From assembly GCA_001942045.1 (NCBI GenBank), contig MSTD01000006.1, positions 78,024-107,282 on the forward strand: a stretch of 29,259 bases of DNA. Direction: 5' to 3'. The notes under the pieces were generated by a model that had not been told where the DNA came from, did no database searches, and saw nothing but the letters and a program-made list of their open reading frames with translations. Within the stretch, counting starts at the first letter, position 1; each line of letters opens with the position of its first letter. This document shows, in pieces, positions 9,249 to 19,540 of this stretch. Source of the stretch: Mycolicibacterium porcinum (lineage in GTDB: Bacteria; Actinomycetota; Actinomycetes; Mycobacteriales; Mycobacteriaceae). The position numbers and the translations under genes were made by a program.

Positions 9249-12200
9249 TTGGCCGAAACACCAGTCACCCCGATCGCCGTCATCGGCATGGGCTGCCGGC
9301 TGCCCGGGGGGATCGACTCACCGGCGGGGTTCTGGCAGGCCCTCCTGCGGCGCGATGACCTGGTCACGAAGGTTCCGATCGACCGGTGGGATGCCGACGA
9401 GTACTACGACCCCGAGCCCGGCGTACCGGGCCGTTCGGTGTCCAAGTGGGGTGCGTTCCTCGACGACGTCGCGGGATTCGATGCCGACTTCTTCGGCTAT
9501 GGCGAGCGCGAAGCGCCGTCGATCGACCCGCAGCACCGACTGCTGCTTGAGACTTCGTGGGAGGCACTCGAGCACGCCGGGCTGGCCCCGACCGATATTT
9601 CCGGGTCGCTGACCGGCGTATTCCTCGGCATGACGCACAACGACTACCAGATGGTCGCTGCCGAGGCCGACGCGCTCGACGGCGCTTACGGGTTCGCCGG
9701 CACGAACTTCAGCCTGGCCTCGGGCCGGGTTGCATACGCGCTGGGTGTGCACGGGCCGGCGCTGACGGTGGACTCGGCATGCTCGTCGGGCTTGTTGGCC
9801 ATCCACATGGCGTGCCGCAGCCTGCACGAATCGGAGAGTGACCTGGCTTTGGCCGGCGGCGCCTCGCTTCTCCTCGACCCGAAGAAGATGGTGGCGGGCT
9901 CGGCGCAGGGAATGCTGTCGCCGACGGGACGATGCCACGCGTTCGATGTCGGCGCGGACGGTTTCGTGTCCGGCGAAGGCGTCGCGATGGTGCTCTTGAA
10001 GCGTCTTGCCGATGCCGAGCGTGACGGTGACCGGGTGCTCGCCGTGATCCGCGGCACCGCGGCAAACCAGGATGGTCACACGATCAACATCGCGACCCCG
10101 TCGGAGGAGTCGCAGAGTGCGGTCTACCGAGCGGCCCTGGCCGCCGGTGGGGTCGACCCGACGACGGTCGGCATGATCGAGGCCCACGGAACGGGAACGC
10201 CGGTCGGCGATCCCATCGAGTTCGCGAGTTTGGCTGCCGTGTACGGCACCGCCGGTCCGTGCGCGCTCGGTTCGGTGAAGACGAACATCGGACACGCTCA
10301 GTCCGCGTCCGGGGCGATCGGTCTGATCAAGGCGGTGCTCGCCCTGCAACACGGCGCGGTCCCGGCGAACCTGCATTTCACCGAGTTGCCGGAGGCGATG
10401 GCTCGGCTCAAGAGCTCGCTGGTGGTGCCCACCGAACTGATGCAGTGGCCCACCGACGGTGCGCACCCCCGCCGTGCGGCAGTGTCGTCCTACGGCTTGT
10501 CGGGCACCAACGTGCACGCCGTGCTCGAGCAGGCGCCCGACGCCGACACCGTGCCCGGTGGTCAGGCGGACGGTGACGCCGAGTCCATGATCTTCGCGGT
10601 GTCGTCCACCTCGGCCGACGAACTGCGCCGCACGGCCGGCCGGCTGGCGAACTGGCTGACCCATGAGGCCGGCGATCAGCCGCTGCGCGACCTGGCCTAC
10701 ACGCTGACCAGGCGGCGTTCGCATCGGCCGGTCCGGACCACGGTGACGGCGGCGACCGTCGAGGAACTCACCGCAGGCCTGCGCGAGGTCGCCGAGGGCG
10801 ACGCGGTGTACGAGGCGGCCGCGGGTACCGGCGAGCGCGGGCCGGTCTGGTTGTTCTCCGGCCAGGGCTCCCAGTGGGCGGGGATGGGCGCACAGCTCCT
10901 CGCCAACGAACCCGCCTTCGCGGCGGCCATTGCCGAACTGGAACCTCTCATCGCCGCCGAGTCGGGTTTCTCTGTGACCGAAGCGATTTCGGATCCCGAG
11001 CCGGTCAAGGGCATCGATCGCGTGCAGCCGACAATCTTCGCGATGCAGGTCGCGCTGGCGTCGGCACTCAGGTCCAGGGGAGTGCAGCCCGGGGCGGTGA
11101 TCGGCCATTCGATGGGCGAAGCCGCTGCTGCCGTGGTGGCCGGAGCGCTGTCGCTGCAGGACGGCGTGCGGGTGATCTGCCGGCGCTCGGCCCTGATGAT
11201 GCGCATCTCGGGTTCCGGCGCAATGGCATCGGTCGAACTGCCCGCCCAGCATGTGCTGTCCGAACTCGCCGCACGCGGGATCACCGACGTGGTGATCTCG
11301 GTGATCGCGTCGCCCCGGTCCACCGTGGTCGGCGGTACCACCGAGCGCATTCGGGAACTCGTCGCCGACTGGGAACAGCGGGACATCATGGCGCGCGAGG
11401 TCGCGGTCGACGTCGCGTCGCACTCGCCGCAGGTGGATCCGATCCTCGACGACCTCGTCGAGGCACTCGCAGACCTGGAACCGCTTACGCCGACGGTGCC
11501 GTACTACTCGTCCACCTCGTACGACCCGCGGGACGAGCCGTACACGGACGCCGACTACTGGGTCGACAATCTTCGCCACGCAGTGCGCTTTTCGGCTGCA
11601 GTGCAGGCTGCGCTCGAAGACGGCTACCGGGTGTTCGGTGAGCTTGCTCCGCACCCGCTGCTCGTGCACCCGGCTGAGCAGGTGGCGCGCAGCTTGGACA
11701 TCAACATCGCGGCGCTGCCGAGTATGCGTCGCGAGACGCCGATGCCCACCGGACTGTTGGGCTTCGTAGGAGACCTTCACAGTGCCGGTGCCGCAGTCGA
11801 TTTCGCAGTGCTGTACCCCGAGGGCCAGCTCGCCGACGCGCCGCTTCCCACCTGGACCCGTCTACCGCTGACGGTCAGCCGGGACGCTCGCGAGCACCTT
11901 CCTGGCGGTGGCCACCTCCTCAGCGTCCACCCCTTGCTGGGTGCGCATGTGGTCCTTCCCGAAGATCCCGAGCGGCATTTCTGGCAGGCCGACGTCGGTG
12001 TCGAGGCTCAGCCCTGGCTGGCCGACCATCAGGTCCACAACGTGGCCGCGCTCCCGGGCGCCGCGTACTGCGAAATGGCGTTGGTGGCCGGGCACTCGCT
12101 GCTGGGCGAGGCGTGCGAGGTGCGGGACATCACCTTCGAGCAGATGCTGCTGCTCGACGACGAGACCCTGGTCTCGGCCGAGGCGACGGTGACTCCCGAA

Positions 12201-15200
12201 GGCGCGGTGGACTTCGTGGTCGAGACGGCCAAGGAGGGTGAGCGGATCCGGCGCGCGGCGGCGGTGATTGTCGCGGCCGAATCGTCCGAGGGCCCGGCCC
12301 GACACGATCTGGCCCAGCTGAAGGCCACACACCCCCGCCGCGTAGAGGGCGAAGCGCTACGTAAATGGTTTGGGGACAAGGGTATTCAGTACGGACCGGC
12401 CTTCTCCGGGCTGGCGGCGGCGTACACCGCCGAAGGTCAGGTCACCAGCGTGCTGGCCGAAGTCGCCCTGCCCAGTGCGATTCGGTCTCAACAGGGCGCC
12501 TACCAGATCCATCCGGCCCTGCTCGACGTGTGCTTCCAATCTGTGGCGGCCTATGCCGAGGGTGAGGATCCGGGCGGTCTGTTGCTCCCGTTGGGTGTGA
12601 AGAGCCTGCGGGCCTCCGGCTCGACTCGGGCCGCGCATTACTGCCTGTTGCAGGTCACCAGTGCCGATGCCACCAGCGTTGAAGCCGATCTGGACCTCCT
12701 CGACGAGGACGGTGAGGTCCTGCTCGTTGTTCGGGGCCTCCGCCTGGGCACCGGCATGTCCGAAGGCGGTCAGCGGGAACGCCTCTTCAACGAGCGCCTG
12801 CTCGCCATCGATTGGCAGGCGCGGGAACTGCCCGAGGCGCAGGCGTCCGGACCCGGCAAGTGGTTGTTGATCACGTCCGATGCGGCCGATCTGCTGACCA
12901 CCGAGTTGGCCGATGCACTCGAGCCCGATCTCGGTGACGTGTCGACCGTGGTCTGGCCCGAGGGGGCGAACCACTCGACCAATGCCGAATCACTCCGCAA
13001 TCATCTAGGCGCCGATTCGTACAGCGATGTGGCCGTGATCCTGGCCGGCACTGCGGGCGCGGGGGACGGGCAATCACCCTCCCGCGGCATGGAACTCGTC
13101 CAGCGGGTGGTCCACCTCGTGCGCGAACTCGTCGCCGTCGAGGATCAGGCTCCCCGTTTGCACCTCATCACGCGCAACGCGCAGTCGGTGTTGCCGGGGG
13201 ACGCGATCAACCTCGACCAGGTCGGCCTCCGCGGGCTGGCCAGGGTGATCGGGAACGAACAACCGCAGCTGCACGCGACTCAGATCGATATCGATGCGCG
13301 GACCGACGCGAAAGACGTTGCTCGCCAACTGCTGGCCGGCAGTCCCGAGGACGAGACGGCCTGGCGCGACGGCAAGTGGTACACCGCACGCCTGGGAGCG
13401 AGCCCCCTCGCGGCCGACGAGCGGTTGTCCACCACGGTCGACACGGCCACCGACGCCGTGCGCCTGAGCATCCGTACGCCGGGTGACTTCGGTTCTCTGG
13501 AGGTCACCGCCTTCGAGCGGACCGCACCCGAGCGCGGTTGCATCGAGGTGAGGGTCGTCGCGGCCAGCCTGAACTTCGTCGATGTCCTGGCCGCTTCCGG
13601 CAAGTACCCCGGCCTGGCAGAGCAATCCGAGACCCTCGGCCGCGATTTCGCCGGGATCGTGACCGCGGTCGGCCCCGGCGTCACCGATCACAAGGTGGGT
13701 GACCGGGTCGCCGGTGTGTCGACGGCGGGCACCTGGGGCACCTTCGTCACCTGTGCCTCCGACGTTGCCGTCGCATTGCCCGACGGCCTGGCGATGGAAC
13801 GCGCCGCCGCGGTGCCCACGGCCCATGCGACTGCGTGGTACGCGTTGCGTGACCTGGCGCGGATCTCGGCGCAGGACAAGGTGCTCATTCATTCGGCAAC
13901 CGGTGGTCTCGGTCTGGCGGCCATTGCCATCGCACGCGAAGCCGGCGCTGAGGTGTTCGCGACCGCAGGCAGCCCCGAGCGTCGACAGCTGTTGCGCGAC
14001 ATGGGGATCAAGTACGTCTACGACTCACGCACGCTGAGTTTCGCCGATGAGATCCGGCGCGACACCAATGGCTACGGCGTCGACGTCGTGCTCAACTCGC
14101 TGACCGGGTCGGCGCAGCGGGCCGGGCTGGAACTTTTGGCCTTCGGCGGGAGGTTCGTGGAGACCGGGGTAGCCGATCTGCGCGGCGACGCGAGCCTGAC
14201 GCCGGCGATGATCCGTGAGGGCCTGTCTTTCCACGCGGTCGATCTGTCGGCACTGAGCCAGCGGCGACCCGACGTGGTCCGCCGTCTGCTGGAGACCGTG
14301 TTCGGCAGGATCGCCGACGGCGCACTACCGCTTCCTCAGATCAAGACGTACCGGTTCACCGAGTGGGCGCCGGCGATGGAACTGATGAGTGCGGCAGGGC
14401 ACACCGGTAAGCTCGTGCTGGAGGTCCCGGAATCGGGAACCCATACGGCGGTGGTGCCGCCGGAGCACGCACCGGCTTTCCGCGCCGACGGCGCGTATGT
14501 GATCACCGGCGGACTCGGTGGTCTGGGACGGTTCCTCGCCGAGAAGATGGCGTCGGCCGGTTGCGGTCGGATCGTGCTCAACGCCAGGTCCGAACCGTCC
14601 GCCGAAGCGCTGGCTGAACTGGACCGGATGCGGGACCTCGGTACCGAGGTGGAGGTGGTCAGGGGCGACATCGCCGATCCGGCCACCGCGGCCGCGCTGG
14701 TGTCGGCCGCCACCGCCACCGGCCTGGCACTGCGGGGTGTTCTGCACGCGGCAGCGGTGGTCGAAGACGCCACGCTGACCAACATCACCGACGACCTGGT
14801 CGCCCGCGATTGGACGCCGAAGGTCGTGGGCGCGTGGAACCTTCACGAAGCGACCCGGTCCGAACCACTGGACTGGTTCTGCTGCTTCTCGTCGGCCGCG
14901 GCCCTGGTGGGTTCGCCCGGGCAGGGTGCGTACGCGGCGGCCAACAGCTGGCTCGACGGATTCACCCGGTGGCGGCGCAACGAAGGGCTGCCGTCCAGTG
15001 CGATCGCCTGGGGAGCGTGGACCGAGATCGGGAAGGGCGCCGGGTTCGCCGAAGCCTCCGACTCGGCGATCGCACCCGACGAAGGCGCGCACGCGTTCGA
15101 GACGATCCTGCGGCACAACCGGGCGTACGCCGGCTACACGCCGATCGTGGGTGTGTCCTGGCTCGCCGACTTCGCCAAGCGGGTTCCGTTCGCCGAGTCG

Positions 15201-15527
15201 TTCCGCCCCGCGAGTTCCGGGGATTCCGATGCCAGCGGTTTCCTCACGGAGTTGTACGCGACGCCGCAGGATGAATGGCCTTCGCGGCTACGGCGTCTGG
15301 TCTCCGATCAGATCAGTGTGTTGCTGCGTCGTTCGATCGATCCGGACCGCCCGCTGGCCGAGTACGGCATCGACTCGCTGGGCAACCTCGAGGTGCGAAC
15401 CAGGATCGAAACCGAGACCGGGGTGCGGATCAGCCCGGCGGACATCACGACCGTTCGCGGACTGGCCGACAAGCTGTGCGAGAAGTTGATCGCCGGCGCC
15501 GGCACGGAGCTGACACCGACGGCATGA
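9249..15527 (+). CDS. Mas/Pks5-type fully reducing iterative polyketide synthase
   Basis: 2092 residues from a TTG start preceded by GAGAGGTGAG with good spacing. One complete module: KS (residues ~8-430; Cys178 in DSACSSG, His313, His349), AT (~535-850; Ser621 in GHSMGE), DH (~895-1180; His927, Asp1093 in [10 protein letters not shown]), ER (~1410-1725; nucleotide loop [11 protein letters not shown]), KR (~1745-2000; GGLGGLG, YAAANSW) and C-terminal ACP (Ser2043 in GIDSLGNLE). No thioesterase. The AT has VASH at the extender-selectivity position, as in methylmalonyl-using ATs. Mycocerosic-acid synthase and Pks5 have the same length and order, so the likely product is a methyl-branched long-chain acid. 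The chain would be primed by the FAAL and removed by the PapA encoded next. First gene of a tight operon. Which named Pks it equals is uncertain. Confidence 0.95.
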   Translation: MAETPVTPIAVIGMGCRLPGGIDSPAGFWQALLRRDDLVTKVPIDRWDADEYYDPEPGVPGRSVSKWGAFLDDVAGFDADFFGYGEREAPSIDPQHRLLLETSWEALEHAGLAPTDISGSLTGVFLGMTHNDYQMVAAEADALDGAYGFAGTNFSLASGRVAYALGVHGPALTVDSACSSGLLAIHMACRSLHESESDLALAGGASLLLDPKKMVAGSAQGMLSPTGRCHAFDVGADGFVSGEGVAMVLLKRLADAERDGDRVLAVIRGTAANQDGHTINIATPSEESQSAVYRAALAAGGVDPTTVGMIEAHGTGTPVGDPIEFASLAAVYGTAGPCALGSVKTNIGHAQSASGAIGLIKAVLALQHGAVPANLHFTELPEAMARLKSSLVVPTELMQWPTDGAHPRRAAVSSYGLSGTNVHAVLEQAPDADTVPGGQADGDAESMIFAVSSTSADELRRTAGRLANWLTHEAGDQPLRDLAYTLTRRRSHRPVRTTVTAATVEELTAGLREVAEGDAVYEAAAGTGERGPVWLFSGQGSQWAGMGAQLLANEPAFAAAIAELEPLIAAESGFSVTEAISDPEPVKGIDRVQPTIFAMQVALASALRSRGVQPGAVIGHSMGEAAAAVVAGALSLQDGVRVICRRSALMMRISGSGAMASVELPAQHVLSELAARGITDVVISVIASPRSTVVGGTTERIRELVADWEQRDIMAREVAVDVASHSPQVDPILDDLVEALADLEPLTPTVPYYSSTSYDPRDEPYTDADYWVDNLRHAVRFSAAVQAALEDGYRVFGELAPHPLLVHPAEQVARSLDINIAALPSMRRETPMPTGLLGFVGDLHSAGAAVDFAVLYPEGQLADAPLPTWTRLPLTVSRDAREHLPGGGHLLSVHPLLGAHVVLPEDPERHFWQADVGVEAQPWLADHQVHNVAALPGAAYCEMALVAGHSLLGEACEVRDITFEQMLLLDDETLVSAEATVTPEGAVDFVVETAKEGERIRRAAAVIVAAESSEGPARHDLAQLKATHPRRVEGEALRKWFGDKGIQYGPAFSGLAAAYTAEGQVTSVLAEVALPSAIRSQQGAYQIHPALLDVCFQSVAAYAEGEDPGGLLLPLGVKSLRASGSTRAAHYCLLQVTSADATSVEADLDLLDEDGEVLLVVRGLRLGTGMSEGGQRERLFNERLLAIDWQARELPEAQASGPGKWLLITSDAADLLTTELADALEPDLGDVSTVVWPEGANHSTNAESLRNHLGADSYSDVAVILAGTAGAGDGQSPSRGMELVQRVVHLVRELVAVEDQAPRLHLITRNAQSVLPGDAINLDQVGLRGLARVIGNEQPQLHATQIDIDARTDAKDVARQLLAGSPEDETAWRDGKWYTARLGASPLAADERLSTTVDTATDAVRLSIRTPGDFGSLEVTAFERTAPERGCIEVRVVAASLNFVDVLAASGKYPGLAEQSETLGRDFAGIVTAVGPGVTDHKVGDRVAGVSTAGTWGTFVTCASDVAVALPDGLAMERAAAVPTAHATAWYALRDLARISAQDKVLIHSATGGLGLAAIAIAREAGAEVFATAGSPERRQLLRDMGIKYVYDSRTLSFADEIRRDTNGYGVDVVLNSLTGSAQRAGLELLAFGGRFVETGVADLRGDASLTPAMIREGLSFHAVDLSALSQRRPDVVRRLLETVFGRIADGALPLPQIKTYRFTEWAPAMELMSAAGHTGKLVLEVPESGTHTAVVPPEHAPAFRADGAYVITGGLGGLGRFLAEKMASAGCGRIVLNARSEPSAEALAELDRMRDLGTEVEVVRGDIADPATAAALVSAATATGLALRGVLHAAAVVEDATLTNITDDLVARDWTPKVVGAWNLHEATRSEPLDWFCCFSSAAALVGSPGQGAYAAANSWLDGFTRWRRNEGLPSSAIAWGAWTEIGKGAGFAEASDSAIAPDEGAHAFETILRHNRAYAGYTPIVGVSWLADFAKRVPFAESFRPASSGDSDASGFLTELYATPQDEWPSRLRRLVSDQISVLLRRSIDPDRPLAEYGIDSLGNLEVRTRIETETGVRISPADITTVRGLADKLCEKLIAGAGTELTPTA

Positions 15528-15561
15528 TGCCGAATTCGGTTGAACTTATAGAGGAGTCACG

Positions 15562-16977
15562 TTGCTGTTAGGGTCCGTTTCGATCGGCTCGATCGAAGAG
15601 TGGGAAGCTCCGCCCGGTTCTGCTGTGTCCTGGCGGGCTTCGCCCGGATCGTGCGCCAAGGCCGCGCAGGCGCCGGTGAGCGAGGTTCCGGTCAGCTACA
15701 TGCAGGCCCAGCACCTGCGGGGGTTCGTCGACCAGCGAGCCAAAGGTCTGGACTACTCCCGCCTGGTGATCGTGACCTGTGACGTGCCGGGGCAGTGCGA
15801 TATCCGGGCCATGACCTACGTGGTCAATGCCCATGTGCGTCGGCATGACACGTTCCGCAGCTGGTTCGAGTACCACGATGTGCACAACATCGTGCGGCAC
15901 ACGATCACCGACCCGGCCGACATCAAGTTCGTGCCCACCCGCCACGGCGACATGACGTCGGAGGAGCTGCGCGAGCTGACGTTGTCGACGCCGGATCCGC
16001 TGCACTGGGATTGCTTCACCTACGGCATCATTCAGTACCCGGATCGCTTCACGATCTATGTGAGCATCGACCACCTGCACATGGATGCGACGTTCGCCGG
16101 TGTGACTCTCATGGAGTTCCATGCCATGTACAGCACCCTGGTCGGGGGCGGCGCTCCACTGGCGCTTCCGGAGGCGGGTAGCTACGACGCCTTCTGCCTC
16201 CGTCAGAAGGAGCTGCTCGGCTCCTTGACGCCGGACTCGCTGGAAGTCGAGGCGTGGGCCGATTTTGCCTCGAACAACGACGGCAGCCTGCCGGACTTCC
16301 CTCTGCCCCTTGGTGATCCGCTCGAACCATGCGGAGCCGAAGTGTGGGTTGAGACGATCATGGACGAGGAGCAGACGGCTCAATTCGAGTCCATGTGCGT
16401 CGATGCCGGTGCCCGCTTCATCGGAGGAATGCTGGCGTGCACCGGACTGGTCGAGCACGAGCTGACCGGAGCGGACACTTACTACGGGCTGACCCCCAGC
16501 GACACCCGCAAGACCACCGCCGACCAGATGACGATGGGGTGGTTCACCGGGCTGATCCCAATCACGGTGCCGATCGCGGGCCGGACATTTGCCGAAGCGG
16601 CGGTCGCGGCACAGCAGTCCTTCGATGCCGGATACCAGCTGGTGGATGTCCCGTTCTACCGGGTACTCGAGTTGAGGCCCGAATTGAGTTGGCCGAGGCC
16701 GAATTTCCAGGTGATCAATTTCCTGGATGCCGGAGCGGCCCCGCTGTCGGTCCTGCTGACCACCGAGCTGGAATCGATGCGGATCGGAATGTTCAGCGAC
16801 GGCGTGTACTCGTACCAGATGACGGTGTTCCTGGTGCGTTTGAAAGACCGCACGGCGGTCTCGGTGGTCTATCCGAACAATCCCGAGGCGCATGAATCGG
16901 TCGGCCGGTACATCAAGGTGCTGAAGTCGACGTGTGCTCGGGTGCTGGAGAACCTCGGCGCAGGGTCGCGCAGGTGA
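15562..16977 (+). CDS. papA: PapA-family polyketide-associated acyltransferase
   Basis: 471 residues from a TTG start with GAGGAG five nt upstream. This is a condensation-domain-fold acyltransferase with the catalytic H-x-x-x-D as H171-L-H-M-D175. A central linker and the C-terminal half (GWFTGLIPITVPI, NFQVINFLDAG, GMFSDGVYSYQ) are typical of PapA1/A2/A3/A4 proteins that build acylated trehaloses in mycobacteria. It would take the acyl chain from the PKS carrier domain and esterify a sugar hydroxyl, trehalose being the best guess. It lies 34 bp after the PKS and 36 bp before the FAAL. Only one PapA is present, whereas sulfolipid synthesis uses two. The N-terminal ~35 residues look poorly conserved. 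Confidence 0.92.
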   Translation: MLLGSVSIGSIEEWEAPPGSAVSWRASPGSCAKAAQAPVSEVPVSYMQAQHLRGFVDQRAKGLDYSRLVIVTCDVPGQCDIRAMTYVVNAHVRRHDTFRSWFEYHDVHNIVRHTITDPADIKFVPTRHGDMTSEELRELTLSTPDPLHWDCFTYGIIQYPDRFTIYVSIDHLHMDATFAGVTLMEFHAMYSTLVGGGAPLALPEAGSYDAFCLRQKELLGSLTPDSLEVEAWADFASNNDGSLPDFPLPLGDPLEPCGAEVWVETIMDEEQTAQFESMCVDAGARFIGGMLACTGLVEHELTGADTYYGLTPSDTRKTTADQMTMGWFTGLIPITVPIAGRTFAEAAVAAQQSFDAGYQLVDVPFYRVLELRPELSWPRPNFQVINFLDAGAAPLSVLLTTELESMRIGMFSDGVYSYQMTVFLVRLKDRTAVSVVYPNNPEAHESVGRYIKVLKSTCARVLENLGAGSRR

Positions 16978-17013
16978 GTCGCGGAATGAAGTCAGAACAG
17001 GAAGGCACACTCG

Positions 17014-18735
17014 ATGGCTGAGTCGACACTCAACGGCGTGTTGCGTGAGCGGGCGAGCATGCAACCCAATGACATCGCCTACACCTTCGTCGATTACGAA
17101 CGTGACTGGGACGGTGTCGAAGAGACGCTGACCTGGGGCCAGCTGTACCGGCGCGTCCGAAATCTGGCGGGGGAGCTGCAGACTCACGCCGCGTCGGGCG
17201 ACCGCGCGGTGGTCTTGGCGCCGCAGAGCCTGGATTACATCGTCGGTTTCTTGGCCTCACTCGAAGCCGGTGTGGTGTGTGTCCCGCTGTCCACGCCGAT
17301 GGTCGGCAATCACGATGAGCGGGTCACCGCAGTCCTTCGCGACGCGGCGCCCACGGTCATCCTGACCACATCCGCAATCGCCGAGACGGTGGCCCCGTAT
17401 GCGATTGCGCAGGAAGGTAATCCGGCGCCGATCGTGCTCGAGGTCGACACGCTCGACCTCGACTCCCGCAAGCCGGTACGGCTGAGGCGCGAGGCCGCCC
17501 CGGATACCGCATACCTCCAGTACACCTCCGGCTCGACGCGGATCCCCGCCGGAGTGATGGTGTCGAACCGGAACCTGACGGCCAACTTCGAGCAGATGAT
17601 GGCCAGCTTCTACCCCGATTACAACCGGGTGCCGCCGGCTGATACCACGGTCGTGACGTGGTTGCCGCTCTATCACGACATGGGCATGATGGCCGGCATC
17701 GTCGCGCCGATTCTGGGTGGCTGGCGCACCGTGATGATGAGCCCCTTGGCGTTCCTGGCCCGGCCGGCGCGCTGGATGCAGCAACTCGGCAGTGTGCCCA
17801 CCGGCTTGACCGCCGGACCGAACTTCGCGTTCGATCTGGCCTCAGCGAAGACGACCGATGACGACATGGCGGGTTGCGACCTGGGCAACGTGCTGAGCAT
17901 CATCAGCGGTGCCGAACGTGTCCACCCGGCGACAATCGAGCGCTTCACCAAGCGGTTCGCGACATTCAACCTGCAGGGCAAGGTGATTCGGCCGTCTTAT
18001 GGTCTGGCCGAGGCCACGCTGTACGTCGCTACCCGCGAGCCGGGCAAGCCGCCGGTAGTAGCCAATTTCGAGCCGGAGAAGCTGGCAGCCGGACATGCCG
18101 AGCGGTGCGCCAGTGGAACCGCGCTGATCAGTTACGGCACCCCGCAGAGCCCGGCGGTCCGGATCGTGGATCCGGACACGCGCGCCGAGGTACCCGCTGG
18201 GATGGTCGGCGAGATCTGGGCTCAGGGCGAGAACATCTCGGCCGGGTACTGGAACCGGGCCGACGAGACGGAGGAGACGTTCGGCGCGACGGTTGCCGGA
18301 TCTGACGGAACATGGCTGCGGACAGGTGATCTGGGCTTCATTTCCGAGGGCGAGTTGTTCATCATCGGGCGCGTGAAAGATCTGCTGATCGTTCGCGGTC
18401 GCAACCACTACCCGGATGACATCGAGGCCACGGTGTCGTCGATTTCGCGAGGTCGGGTTGCCGCGATCGCGGTGGATCACGATGAGGAGGAGAAGCTCGT
18501 CGCCGTCATCGAGGTCAAGAAGCGGTCGGGTGAATCGCCCGAGGACCTGTCGGAGCGGCTCGCTGCGATGAAGCGCGAAGTGACGTCGGCGATTTCGACA
18601 GCACACGGGTTGAACCCCGCGGACCTGGCCCTGGTCGCTCCCGGTTCCCTGCCGATCACCACCAGTGGCAAGGTCCGGCGGTCGGCCAGTGCCGAACTGT
18701 ACCGGCGGAAGGCGTTTGCGAGGTTGGACGCCTGA
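17014..18735 (+). CDS. fadD: Long-chain fatty acyl-AMP ligase (FAAL), FadD21/23/24-type
   Basis: 573 residues, ATG with AGGAAGG upstream. ANL-superfamily adenylating enzyme: the phosphate-binding loop starts at Y170-TSGSTR, then LPLYHDMGM (~residues 217-225), SYGLAEATLYVA (the A5 region) and TGDLG with the hinge GRVKDLLIVRGRNHYPDDIE. The C-terminal TTSGKVRRSA carries the usual adenylation Lys. The overall pattern and length are of FAALs, which form acyl-AMP and hand the acyl group to a carrier protein or PKS rather than to CoA. It would prime the upstream PKS. Spacing of 36 and 30 bp to its neighbours supports a single operon. The substrate chain length cannot be read from sequence. Confidence 0.93.
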   Translation: MAESTLNGVLRERASMQPNDIAYTFVDYERDWDGVEETLTWGQLYRRVRNLAGELQTHAASGDRAVVLAPQSLDYIVGFLASLEAGVVCVPLSTPMVGNHDERVTAVLRDAAPTVILTTSAIAETVAPYAIAQEGNPAPIVLEVDTLDLDSRKPVRLRREAAPDTAYLQYTSGSTRIPAGVMVSNRNLTANFEQMMASFYPDYNRVPPADTTVVTWLPLYHDMGMMAGIVAPILGGWRTVMMSPLAFLARPARWMQQLGSVPTGLTAGPNFAFDLASAKTTDDDMAGCDLGNVLSIISGAERVHPATIERFTKRFATFNLQGKVIRPSYGLAEATLYVATREPGKPPVVANFEPEKLAAGHAERCASGTALISYGTPQSPAVRIVDPDTRAEVPAGMVGEIWAQGENISAGYWNRADETEETFGATVAGSDGTWLRTGDLGFISEGELFIIGRVKDLLIVRGRNHYPDDIEATVSSISRGRVAAIAVDHDEEEKLVAVIEVKKRSGESPEDLSERLAAMKREVTSAISTAHGLNPADLALVAPGSLPITTSGKVRRSASAELYRRKAFARLDA

Positions 18736-18765
18736 CCGGGGTTGACCTGAGGCGCTGAAACCACC

Positions 18766-19479
18766 ATGTGGGTAACGCTTTTGCTGATGGCCGTCGCGGT
18801 CAGCCTCGAACCCGTACGCATCGGGCTGACCCTGTTGATGCTGAACCGGCCTCGGCCGGTCCATCAGCTGCTGGCGTTCCTGTGTGGTGGGTTCCTGATG
18901 GGCATGGTCGTCGGAGTGACGGCGCTGGCTCTGCTCGATGCCTCACCGCTGGCCGCGGGCACGCTCACCGTGCCCAGGACGCAGATCGGGGTGGGCATTC
19001 TCGCCTTGGTCGCCGCGGCACTGATTGCGGCCAATGTCGGTGGCCGGCGGGCCAAGCCTCCTGAAACGAACACGTGCGGGGCTCAGGAATCCGCCGCCGG
19101 CGGCGTGACGCTCGCGCCGCCGAGAGTCGGGGTGCGGAGCCGCGTACGCGCGGTGATGCAGGGCAATTCGCTGTGGATCGCCGGCGTGAGCGGGCTGGGT
19201 ATCGCGCTGCCCTCGGTCGACTACCTGGCGGCCCTGGCTGTCATCCACGCCTCCGGCATCACGCCGGCTATGCAGCTGGGCACCCTGGTGGTCTTCAACG
19301 TCGTGGCGTTCGCGATGGTGGAAATCCCGCTCCTCAGTTATCTTCTCGCCCCGCAGCGGACGATCACGTGGATGGGCGCGCTTCACGCCTGGCTCCGTTC
19401 GCGAAGCCGTCTCGATGTCGCGTTCATCCTCGCGGCGGCCGGTACACTGATGATCATGCTTGGGCTGACGGGGTTGTGA
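18766..19479 (+). CDS. Gap/Sap-family integral membrane protein (glycolipid addressing)
   Basis: 237 residues with about six membrane segments: ~1-20, 27-50, 62-87, then a ~45-residue hydrophilic loop, and ~130-160, 168-192, 210-236. The start MWVTLLLMAVAVSLEPVRIG and the loop break are typical of the GAP family. This family includes Gap (needed to export glycopeptidolipids) and Sap (sulfolipid-1 addressing protein). Such proteins assist MmpL-dependent lipid export; the mechanism is unsettled. It sits 30 bp after the FAAL gene, matching loci where Gap/Sap accompanies PKS, PapA and MmpL. The ribosome site is weak (TGAGGCG, ~13 nt away), so expression may rely on coupling. Confidence 0.85.
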   Translation: MWVTLLLMAVAVSLEPVRIGLTLLMLNRPRPVHQLLAFLCGGFLMGMVVGVTALALLDASPLAAGTLTVPRTQIGVGILALVAAALIAANVGGRRAKPPETNTCGAQESAAGGVTLAPPRVGVRSRVRAVMQGNSLWIAGVSGLGIALPSVDYLAALAVIHASGITPAMQLGTLVVFNVVAFAMVEIPLLSYLLAPQRTITWMGALHAWLRSRSRLDVAFILAAAGTLMIMLGLTGL

Positions 19480-19540
19480 AGTCGATGAGCCCATCTCGTG
19501 AGCTGATACAGGCGTCGAGCCGGAATCTTGGTGATTTGCA

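Noticed and set aside
9067..9612. Plus-strand frame whose first 60 codons look protein-like just before the PKS
   Set aside because: It has no ribosome site and overlaps the PKS N-terminus in another frame by 360 nt. The start lies inside a hairpin. It might matter only as a leader peptide.
9249..15527. Assignment of the PKS as the phleic-acid synthase of the trehalose-polyphleate locus
   Set aside because: It is a single complete module with an ER, of Mas/Pks5 length. As I recall, the polyphleate enzyme is a larger multi-module protein. The gene set is similar, so this should be settled by phylogeny.
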